Part shown: positions 56,326-64,000 of the stretch, piece by piece | How positions within the stretch are numbered: position 1 is the first letter of the stretch | Layout of the letters: each line of letters opens with the position of its first letter | Origin: Hesseltinella vesiculosa | Lineage: Eukaryota > Mucoromycota > Mucoromycetes > Mucorales > Cunninghamellaceae | Direction of reading: 5' to 3' | NCBI GenBank assembly: GCA_002104935.1 | Contig: MCGT01000001.1 | Span: 1,009,001-1,073,000, forward strand | Length of the DNA stretch: 64,000 nt | Made by a program: the position numbers and the translations under genes | Notes under the pieces: generated by a model | Told to the model about the DNA's origin: nothing | The model's input: the letters and a program-made list of their open reading frames with translations, nothing else | Databases searched by the model: none

Positions 56326-56817
56326 ATGTCGACCCTGCCTAGCCCACCACTTTCACCGGTGGTACATACATATGAACCAGCAAGAAAAAAGCGACATGGC
56401 CACCTTCGGCACCCTGACCGTCGAAGGGATACTTTTGAAGTCTTACAAGCTCTTATGATCGAACACCAGCGAATAGAACAAGAAGAATTTGATGCAATGA
56501 TCAGAGACTTGCCTGCCATCACCTGCTCGTCCGCTAAATCCTCGTTACCGCCTCCAAAAGGCATCCTCATTCGACCACTTCCTTGCTGCCACACCTGCTG
56601 TCCCTCCAGCCAACTGACCAGCCCTGAGGATGACCAACAAAGTGATGACTCGAGTGATACCAGCAGCCCGTCGTCTGTTTCCTCTCCACCTCAACGTCAC
56701 ACCGCCGCAGTGCCTAAATCACCTACCTCTTATACCTACTCACCCCCACGACCTTCCATCGTTCGCTTTGCCGCCGATCCTCCAAAGATCTATCGATACC
56801 CAAAACGGCTCGACTAG
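56326..56817 (+). CDS. Hypothetical disordered protein with RFAxxPPxIYxYP motif
   Basis: Single open frame of 163 residues. One helical patch (RRDTFEVLQALMIEHQRIEQ and the following EEFDAMIRDL) sits near residues 33-62; the rest is Ser/Pro-rich. It ends SIVRFAADPPKIYRYPKRLD, a pattern (hydrophobic-x-F then proline and tyrosines) resembling a phosphatase-1 or other linear docking motif found in fungal disordered proteins, which is inference. Cysteines LPCCHTCCP cluster near residue 88. An 11-residue hydrophilic start and good codon use support it as a gene. Confidence 0.5.
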   Translation: MSTLPSPPLSPVVHTYEPARKKRHGHLRHPDRRRDTFEVLQALMIEHQRIEQEEFDAMIRDLPAITCSSAKSSLPPPKGILIRPLPCCHTCCPSSQLTSPEDDQQSDDSSDTSSPSSVSSPPQRHTAAVPKSPTSYTYSPPRPSIVRFAADPPKIYRYPKRLD

Positions 56818-57075
56818 CAATACCAGTCTATCTAGTTCTATTTTTTTTGGCTTTGGTCTCGTCATCTTCTATTTAGACCAATTTTGTTGCTATTGCTTGC
56901 AAGATACCCCCCCCCTTCTTACATTTCAGTTGTTTCTGTTTGTTTTAATAGCATGCCCTCTCTTCCTATTTGCATATTTCTTTCTTTCATGTTGACATTG
57001 AATAAATGGCATCGAGGCAGCCTCTGGTTACTCCTACCGATGGACGTCCTATTTGATAAGTAGGCATTTTTGATT

Positions 57076-59054
57076 TTATTCAAGTGTGTCTAGGTAATCA
57101 CGAAACATATCTTCACGAAGAGTTTTTGACAGAGCGTGGTATCGGTCATCTTGCTCCAATAGGCGCTTGGCATCACGCCAACGCATGCCAGGAGCAAGCT
57201 GGGAAGCCTTGAGTAAATCCAAGTAGTCATCCTCAGCCGATCGGGATCGAGCGCTGTTTTGAGTCGATGCAGACTTGGCATCCGTGGGACCTCGTTGTGC
57301 CAAGACTCGTAAATGGTCCTTGAACAGGCTTTCTCTGACCTTGCTTTCCCGGATCATCTTGAAACGAGGATCATTCTTGGCTTTGCGCTTAAAATCGTCC
57401 CAGTACATTTTGCTTCGCACCATCTCTTCCAGCAGGTCCTTGTATTGGTCCTCGGGTGACTACAAGAAAGGCAAGAAAAAATTGCAGAAAATAAAAAAAG
57501 AGGGGGGTGAGTGTGTGAAATAAAATAAAAAAGGAGATCAAGGAGTTCACTGGACAGGCATCCTTCAAAAAAAGCCCATCCAGGAGAGGGGAACAAAGAG
57601 AATGGAGGGTCCAGGCTGTTTACCTGCTGCCGTAGCTGTTGGATTTGTTTCATTTTGCGATGTTCCTCGGCCAGGGTTTGACAATAATTGTTGAAGTAAG
57701 TTTTGCGTTTCGAATGTGGTTGTACATCTAGACCAGTTAGCATAAGAGTGTCGTGCATGAGCTCATCTGTCTTGTCAAAACCTAAATTTTCTAGACTCAC
57801 CATTGTATCGGGGTTCAGCAATCAGTTTGGGCAGTTCCTTTTCCCATGTGGAAAATGGTGAGATTTGCTTTTCATGGAGCAGTTGCTACACAAAAAAACA
57901 TCTTGCATGAACTTCTGGAATCTTTTTTTTGCCACATCCAGCCACGTCCACTCCTTTGCCACCTTTTTTTTTTTTTTTTTTTTTACCATGAATGCTTCCA
58001 TCTTTTCGTCTTCGGATATATCAGCCACAGCCGTGGTAGGTTCTTGCATTTTTGCATCGGTTGTGTCTTGATCTGGGCTGTCCTGCGTCTGCTCGGCGTT
58101 TTGCTCGTCTTGCTCCAAACCAAGTTCTGCCAATTCATCAGCATCCATGTTCTCTAATTGCCATTGCAGATCTTCTGCAGTCATTCTAAAGAAAGAAAAG
58201 GTAGGCGGCCCGTTTATTGCCATCCGAGTTTTTTTTTTTTTTTTTTTTTTTTTTCACTGCGACTTACTCAGAAGCCTCAAGTTCTTCAGGGGGCCCGTCT
58301 GCATCTTCTTGTATAGCTGGTGCCAACGTTGGTGAGGAGTCGGTGGCTGGTGGAGTGTTGTCAGCATCGGTCAAGCCTGGCTGGGCATCAGGTTTGGCCC
58401 GTTTCGGCTCGGGCTGATCCAAGGACGGGTCAGGTTGTCGCTTTGCTATTGCTTGCTCTCGCATGACTTTCAGAGGTTCAATGAGTTCATCTGGCATCTC
58501 CCACACCGAACTTTTGGTATCTTTGTTGTAATAAAAATCAATGCCTTCATGCGACGTCACCAGCAGCCAGCGAGTGCCAGGGATCCGCTTTCTACGCAAA
58601 GAAAAAAAAGAATAAAGAAAATGGAAACATTCCGTGTGCGGTGAGTATCATGTGGAAAGCATCACGCTTTTGATAGTCACATTTTACCTTGGGAACTTCG
58701 CTTTTGGTTGTTCTTGGGGCTGACTGACAGGCTTTGGTGGTGGAGGTGGTGGAAGAGGGCGAGCGATGGGACGATCCCACACAGTTTGACCGGTAGCAGT
58801 GTTATACCAATAAGGCCGGCCGCCCTGAGCATAGTATTCCATCCAGCCGGGTGGTAATGGTAAGCCTCCAGTACGTGGGCGAGGTGGTGGAGGTGGAGGT
58901 CTAGGCCGTGGTGTTGATTGCTAAAAAATACAGAGTTTGGAAGAACGATCGTAAGCGACTGGCTTAATTCTATCACTCGTTGGGCGACAGAAAACGCTAA
59001 AACAAATGGACAACATGGACGGGGTTGTGTTGCGAAAAAAAAAATGCTTACCAT
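57076..59054 (-). CDS. WW/FF-domain protein, TCERG1 (CA150)/Dre4 type
   Basis: Couples splicing factors and RNA polymerase II CTD in animals. Minus-strand exons: 59052-59054 (ATG only), 58688-58920, 58268-58591, 57987-58185, 57801-57885, 57624-57727 and 57076-57459, giving 443 residues. Domains: WW1 (about 26-53, GWMEYYAQGGRPYWYNTATG), WW2 (about 84-114, PGTRWLLVTSHEGIDFYYNK, typical of TCERG1), acidic linker, FF1 (HEKQISPFSTWEKELPKLIA through SKRKTYFNNYCQTLAEEHRK), FF2 (MYWDDFKRKAKNDPRFKMI) and FF3 (MRWRDAKRLLEQDDRYHALS). The start is inferred: no other ATG precedes the QSTPRPRP exon in frame, and ATG|GTAAGC at 59054 fits. Yeast Prp40/Urn1 are relatives; WW2 favours TCERG1. Confidence 0.87.
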
Positions 59055-59282
59055 GCTTGTTTATAACTATGAAATGCTTATTGGGAAACGATCAACGCCT
59101 GACAAAAAAAAAAAAAAAAAAACGAGAGCTCATGAACATTTTTGGGTGTGACCACGCCCGAGATTTTCAAAGGCCGATGAAAATAAGAAAGAAGGATGAG
59201 CTTACGTAGAACTGGCCGCGCGTTTTGCTCCTTTTTCTTTACTCGTTTTTTTTTTAATCGTTCTACATAAATCTATTATATC
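59055..59282. promoter_or_regulatory. Compact divergent promoter, TCERG1-like (-) and proteasome beta-3 (+)
   Basis: Only 228 bp separate the two start codons. It includes an A20 run (59103-59122) and a GC-rich core around 59212-59222 (CTGGCCGCGCG). No proteasome-type PACE element was found. Confidence 0.55.
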
Positions 59283-60221
59283 ATGGTAAGTGTTTTACTG
59301 TTCACTTTACAAAAGAAAACGATGGCCCGAATAGAAAGGCACACGTCTACACGACAAACAGGCATGACCCCCTTCTTTTGTTGTTGTTGCTATTGTTTTT
59401 GATCTTTTGCTAGCATTTGCTCATCCTACTTTTATCTTGTGCTAGTCGATTATGCAATACAATGGTGGCTCTGTAATAGCCATGGTGGGAAAGGATTGTG
59501 TCGCCATTGCTGCTGACAAGCGTTTGGGCCAGCAATTCATGACCGTCTCCACCGAATTTCAAAAGATCTTCCAAGTCTCAGAGAAGAGTTTTGTTGGTCT
59601 ACCTGGCCTAGCCTCCGATGTCTTGACATTGTAATACATCGCCTTCCATGCTACCGGCGCAGCCTGTTCGTACGGCTCAAATCGTTACTCACGTCTGATT
59701 CATTGTCACAGGGCTGAACGATTTCGATTCAAAGTCAACATGTACAAGATGAAAGAAGAACGTGAAATCGAGCCAAAGACGCTGGCCCACATGGTGTCAT
59801 CCACATTATACGAACGAAGGTAATCATGATCTTCCCTTGCTGCTCGAACCAAAGAACATGACGGACCCTCTGACGACCTTTCCTCCCTTCATTCCAACAT
59901 AGATTCGGCCCTTATTTTGTTGAACCTGTGGTTGCTGGGCTGGACAAGAACAACAAGCCCTTTATCTGTTCGATGGACTTGATCGGATGTATCAACTTTG
60001 CAAAGGACTTTGTCGTCAGCGGCACGGCTGGTCCCAGCTTGTACGGTATGGCCGAATCCTTGTGGGAACCTGATCTCGGTCCCGATGACCTATTTGAAAC
60101 CATCTCGCAATCCCTTCTCAACGCCCAAGACCGCGATTGTCTGTCCGGATGGGGTGCCACCGTCATTGTCATTACCCCTGATCAAGTGATCACCCGCTCC
60201 TTGAAGGCTCGACAGGACTAA
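59283..60221 (+). CDS. PUP3: 20S proteasome subunit beta-3
   Basis: Non-catalytic beta ring subunit of the 20S proteasome. Exons: 59283-59285 (ATG only), 59446-59630, 59712-59819 and 59903-60221, giving 204 residues, exactly family size. The N-terminus assembles as [19 protein letters not shown], matching the unprocessed beta-3 start, so the ATG-only exon is well supported. Further motifs: [80 protein letters not shown]. There is no propeptide or catalytic Thr1, as expected. AATAAA at 60297-60302. Confidence 0.96.
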
Positions 60222-60701
60222 ACCTTGTACCCGCCTCTGTCATCGCCCGCCTCCTCACTTTTTTCTTTTTTTCCTTGCCAAACATTTTTACCCTCAAATA
60301 AACAGGTTTTTTTTTAAATTATTCACGTGGAAGCAGGAAAGTCTATGCCCATAACAAAGAAGAGTTCGCTCAAGCTGCCCACAATAGAGAGAGAGAGAGA
60401 CTCAACGGCACCCACCCGAATAAAATCGTGCTCCTTTTTCATAAAGCCCGTTTCATCGTTTTCTGCACCAAAGGCAAGAAGCCTTCCATTGTAATCATTT
60501 CTTACAAACTTTCTAACAATCACCAACTACCTGCAAAGCGAAGCGATGAAGCTGGCACCAGCATGTGGTTGCCCAAGGTGGAGGCTGGTCGGATTTTGAT
60601 GATATTGCAGCTGGGTTTGGAAAATTGGACAAAGAAACTGTGCCTCTTTTTAAGCATTCCCATTTATTTTTCAATAACATGATGGAGAACGTCAATATTT
60701 A
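60222..60701. other. Intergenic, PUP3 3' end and F-box gene promoter
   Basis: 480 bp with a (GA)n tract near 60388-60401. Overlapping open frames on both strands have no motif. Confidence 0.5.
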
Positions 60702-62513
60702 ATGTCATTGCCAACAGAACTTGTTCCTCTCATCCTTCAGCATCTGACGCCACGCCACTTACTGAACACATGTCTTGTCTCGCGGGCTTGGACTTACCAT
60801 TCCCTCGTGAGGTTGTATGACACCGTGTACATTCACACCAAGCATCAGCTGAAAAGCTTTTTGAAGTCACTTCATGGACTGCCTCTTACTTACCGTTTGG
60901 CCATTCGTGCGATTCTAGTGAATGATGGCGCTTTTTACCGCGACTACAGACTAGGGGGGACCTGTGCATTGGTCTTCGGCATTCAATGTCCACGCATGAA
61001 AGTCTTTTCTTGCGTCATGCCGTATGGCACGCTCTTGTCTGATGATCCTCTTGTCACGGATTGGGCACACGGCCGCCCCATGCCGATCTTCATCAAAAAT
61101 ATGTTTGCCGTTGATCTATCTCGCTTTCCTCGCCTGTGTCGGATAGGCGTCTTCCCGATGAACGAAGCAGCACCCGAACACGAGCCTATCTACCGTCAAC
61201 TCACTGGCCTCGTCCTCACTGAATATCAATTGGAAACCTTGATTGATGAATATCCAGATGCACACTTAACCATCAACGCCATGTTCCCTGCCCTCCAAAC
61301 CTTACACCTGGACCACTATGGCAATGACCATTGCCTGGACGACATTGATTTGGCCTGGCTCCAGCATCACTGCCCCAACCTCCACCACCTGTCAATGAAA
61401 GGCGTGACGGTCGGAGATCGCTGGATACCAAAGCCATTAGTCCATGCGACCGTGCGGTCTTTGGTTCTTACAAGTGTTCACATTGCAACAGTCGAATGTT
61501 TCCCCTTGCTCACCACCTTGTATCCTAACTTAAAATTGATTTCCTTGATTGACATGAACTTTCAGTACCAACGATTCCCGCACTTGATGTTGGATGGCCT
61601 TTTGTCTTGGATCACAGACTGCCCTTCTTTGACCTCCTTCAGCATTATTGAATACGAGTCAGATCCTCATTGGACGATGGAAGAAGTCATCGATGGATTG
61701 GTCGACAGGGTGAACTCGGGCTCATGGAACTGTCGACTCAACCGCATTGAAATTGGAGCCAGTCGCACACACCAGATTTTCCCCGCCAAACGTCTTCTTG
61801 AATGCCAGCCCTTGATGCAGCAGCTAGACACGCTGTTCCTACCGTTGATTAGCAGCCACGACACAACCCAAGGCGAGGTACAAATGGAATCGGACCACTG
61901 CTCCTCAGGACAGCCAACGCTATATCTTCTCTGCCACCTCGCTCCTGATACCTTTGCCAGGCTTACCACTTTGCACCTCAATCAAGAGCGTGGCCATACC
62001 CATGTATCTTTGGTTCAACTGCTGCTGATGTGCCCAACCCTGGTGACTTTGCAACTTGGTGGCATTGACCTTCATCACGATGCTTGCACACGCCACTTCC
62101 CAGCGATACCTCCCGCCACATTCAATCTTGCCAACCTTACAGTCACACATACCGACGTCTACCGAGCCGACCTCTTTTTCTTTCTTCTGCAGCACCAGCT
62201 TCCTCGGCTCTCATCTCTTGCCATCATTGGCACCCGCATCCACCAGCTGAGTCTGGCACCCCAAGAATCAGACCCTTTCTTGCGTCTGAACGTCGCTCTA
62301 CGGAGTCTTTGGGTGATCGCTGTCGACATCAACGACCATTTTTGTTTTTCGCTATGTCTCCATGAAAATCAAGGCTCTGGCCGAATGGCACGATACACAT
62401 CTCAGCCGATAGATGACAAGGAAAACGATAAACCACCCATCGATTTCCATGTTGCCTGCCTATACGCTGATCACGTCCTTTTTACTCATTCAGAACGCAC
62501 TTCACCGTTGTGA
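60702..62513 (+). CDS. F-box protein with LRR-like repeats
   Basis: Single exon, 603 residues. The N-terminus MSLPTELVPLILQHLTPRHL, then LNTCLVSRAWTYHSLVRLYD, is a clear F-box that should bind Skp1 in an SCF ubiquitin ligase. The remainder is built of irregular leucine-rich segments (HCPNLHHLSMKGVTVGDRWI, LTTLYPNLKLISLIDMNFQY, MCPTLVTLQLGGIDLHHDAC, LPRLSSLAIIGTRIHQLSLA) that would form the substrate surface. Substrate unknown; such genes form large families in Mucoromycota. The stop TGA (62511-62513) overlaps the polyadenylation hexamer AATAAA (62513-62518). Confidence 0.9.
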   Translation: MSLPTELVPLILQHLTPRHLLNTCLVSRAWTYHSLVRLYDTVYIHTKHQLKSFLKSLHGLPLTYRLAIRAILVNDGAFYRDYRLGGTCALVFGIQCPRMKVFSCVMPYGTLLSDDPLVTDWAHGRPMPIFIKNMFAVDLSRFPRLCRIGVFPMNEAAPEHEPIYRQLTGLVLTEYQLETLIDEYPDAHLTINAMFPALQTLHLDHYGNDHCLDDIDLAWLQHHCPNLHHLSMKGVTVGDRWIPKPLVHATVRSLVLTSVHIATVECFPLLTTLYPNLKLISLIDMNFQYQRFPHLMLDGLLSWITDCPSLTSFSIIEYESDPHWTMEEVIDGLVDRVNSGSWNCRLNRIEIGASRTHQIFPAKRLLECQPLMQQLDTLFLPLISSHDTTQGEVQMESDHCSSGQPTLYLLCHLAPDTFARLTTLHLNQERGHTHVSLVQLLLMCPTLVTLQLGGIDLHHDACTRHFPAIPPATFNLANLTVTHTDVYRADLFFFLLQHQLPRLSSLAIIGTRIHQLSLAPQESDPFLRLNVALRSLWVIAVDINDHFCFSLCLHENQGSGRMARYTSQPIDDKENDKPPIDFHVACLYADHVLFTHSERTSPL

Positions 62514-62518
62514 ATAAA

Positions 62519-63963
62519 AGCTCACCATTATGATACGAGATTTCCTCGATCATTTGGCGCTAGCCAGGTTATGTTTGGTCAGCGGAAAAAAAAAAAAAAA
62601 AAAAAAAAAAACTGCCCCATTTAACGACTGACGTTTTCGAGCTGCTTTTGTCAAACCAAGGTGAGGAGTGCGTTATTGAAAAAGATGCAGACCTTAAATG
62701 ATAAGCGACTTTTCGATTGTTTTTTAATAGCGAGGGTAGTATTCGATGACGGCCTGTTGCCCTACTCGCATGGACCACGAAGCGAACGGGCTGTGCGGAG
62801 ACTAAAAAAGCCATCCGATTTTTTCTCCATTTTGAAAAAAAAAAAAATGGCTGCACACCACTCTTGAGTGATTAGATCGATACCAAAGTTTGTATGGGCG
62901 CGCAACTGCATGAATGATGGTGGTACTGAAAAACTAAGACCGATTGACGAAGGTTGCCCAGCCAACTGTTGATCCGTTTTGTTTTGACGCCTCTGATTCC
63001 TCCGCGGGCATTCTGATCAAAAAATCACCGTGCAAAATAAATTCGTCACCCGACAAAAAATAATCATTCATGGCTAGTGTAGTGTAGTCCCCCCCTACGC
63101 GAGTCTTCTGCGATCCCTCGGTAACGTCAAAGTTGGCTTTACGTTCATCAACAACGACCATGTGGGAAAAAGCGCGCATGCTGGACTGACTTGGTTTCCC
63201 TGGACTTCCCGTTACCTTTTTTTACTAAATAATTGATACCCCATCCCTTTTATGTGTTCGAATGCTGGATAAAGCTGATAATTAAAGAGCACAATGGTTT
63301 TTAATAATTGCCATGGAAGAAGGTGCAAAGGAAATGGCACTTCTCTTTTTCGGCACGGTGAATGGTGGAGAAGGCTCGCCCCCAGCTCTATACAAACTTA
63401 ACCTGGAGGTCTGTGCTTTTAACCATGGAAATTTGTCGTCCTATTGTACCCGTATGCAAACTTTGGGATAATTCGATTTTTTTGGACCAACCTCTTATTT
63501 TAGCCAAAAAGAAAGGCCTTCGCTTTTGGTAAAAAAAGAAGTTGCCATAAATCAGTTTAGGACGATGTAATTGATGTAAACTTTTGCATGGGTGCATGGC
63601 CTCATAAAGGGCATGGATGGTGGAAAAATCGGGTCATCCAGTGGAGGTCACCCAGCCAACTTATTACGTCCTTCGTTTCGAGGCGTCCAATTCCTCAGCT
63701 AAAAAAAAACAATGAAAAAAAAAAAGATCCCCAGCCAACGATGGTCATTTCAAATCCCGATCGCCTGCCGCCTTTCTTCCCACCTTTTTTTATGCGCCCT
63801 TTGGCGCCCAGCTTTCTTTTCCTTGGTCCCTCCCTTGCTCACTTTCCTATACGCATGTCTTTTAGCGAAGAAACAAGAAGGAAGCATGTAAGTGAGATAA
63901 GATAAGAAACACAGAAAGCCATTCAAAGCAATGTTTATTTTACGTTTTTTTTTTTTTCCAAGC
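62519..63963. other. Gene-poor right end
   Basis: About 1.4 kb. Features are an A26 run (62586-62611), the longest homopolymer in the window, A/T-rich stretches, and one minus-strand open frame (62934-63179) listed separately. No other gene is supported. Confidence 0.5.
62934..63179 (-). CDS. Possible small protein or gene remnant
   Basis: Open frame of 81 residues from ATG at 63179. The sequence looks more protein-like than neighbouring frames (HMVVVDERKANFDVTEGSQK, NDYFLSGDEFILHGDFLIRM, EASKQNGSTVGWATFVNRS), acidic and beta-prone. No family recognised, no supporting splice sites. It may be a fragment of a decayed gene. Confidence 0.25.
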   Translation of the reverse strand: MRAFSHMVVVDERKANFDVTEGSQKTRVGGDYTTLAMNDYFLSGDEFILHGDFLIRMPAEESEASKQNGSTVGWATFVNRS

Positions 63964-64000
63964 TTAGTCATTTTCTAATGGAAAGAGTAAGATCGGTGAA
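63964..64000 (-). CDS. Possible 3' end of a minus-strand gene (edge-truncated)
   Basis: On the minus strand the last bases read in frame to LLFPLEND then TAA (63964-63966). This is followed downstream by a T/A run and AATAAA near 63933, the layout of other 3' ends here. Too short to assign. Confidence 0.25.
   Translation of the reverse strand, partial: SPILLFPLEND

Noticed and set aside
57886..57986. Frame continuing past exon 4 of the TCERG1-like gene with WTWLDVAKKRFQKFMQD
   Set aside because: It looks like an FF segment, but it lies between GTAAAA and GTGTAG, includes a long Lys homopolymer from the A run, and skipping it joins FF1 correctly (EAFMQLLHEKQISPFSTW).
60428..60695. Overlapping 60-84 residue frames on both strands upstream of the F-box gene
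   Set aside because: No motif, no splice support, and the region is a promoter by position.

Overview
This window is nuclear DNA from a fungus, most likely an early-diverging (Mucoromycota/Mucorales-like) mould. The evidence: dense single-copy eukaryotic genes (about 28 in 64 kb), many short GT-AG introns of roughly 40-130 nt with long T runs before the acceptor, AATAAA polyadenylation signals close to stop codons, and gene content such as an HSPA12-type Hsp70, a Vilse/ARHGAP39-type RhoGAP, a Whi2-like BTB protein and a Tul1/Dsc1 E3 ligase. The genus cannot be fixed from the sequence alone. I saw no tRNA, rRNA, CRISPR array or recognisable transposase. Exon maps come from splice motifs, reading phase and protein similarity; the exon sum of every multi-exon gene is a multiple of three.

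Layout. 1-6.3 kb (+): 3' part of methylcrotonoyl-CoA carboxylase beta subunit, COA5/PET191, RAD6 E2, ribosomal eL30, a small unknown gene and a 4-exon membrane protein. 6.5-12.3 kb (-): Whi2-like, ribosomal eS6, TRAPP subunit BET3 and a six-TM protein. 12.6-21.0 kb (+): mitochondrial release-factor methyltransferase (MTQ1/HemK), a new three-exon 77-aa gene, a disordered protein, a SPATA20/YyaL-type thioredoxin protein and eIF3m. 21.5-45.3 kb: nine consecutive minus-strand genes (multi-TM UPF0658-like protein, cell-surface protein, T1/BTB protein, WW-WW-MyTH4-RhoGAP, HSPA12-like, PKA regulatory subunit, alpha/beta hydrolase, kelch-TM protein, Gvp36-type BAR protein). They are interrupted by a tandem array of about 276-bp units at 24.8-26.7 kb. 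45.7-64 kb: Tul1/Dsc1 (+), a new four-exon mitochondrial-type small gene (-), PP2A catalytic subunit (-), SNF2/STH1 chromatin remodeller (+), a disordered protein (+), TCERG1-like WW/FF protein (-), proteasome beta-3 (+), an F-box protein (+) and a mostly empty right end.

The genes are mainly housekeeping (translation, proteasome, ubiquitin, chromatin, trafficking) plus signalling (PKA-R, PP2A, Whi2-like, RhoGAP). No metabolic cluster or mobile defence island is evident. The most unusual elements are the dimeric tandem array; exons of 3, 6, 7 and 12 nt, including two divergently transcribed genes whose first coding exon is just ATG; three GC-AG introns; and two small multi-exon genes recoverable only by joining short exons.
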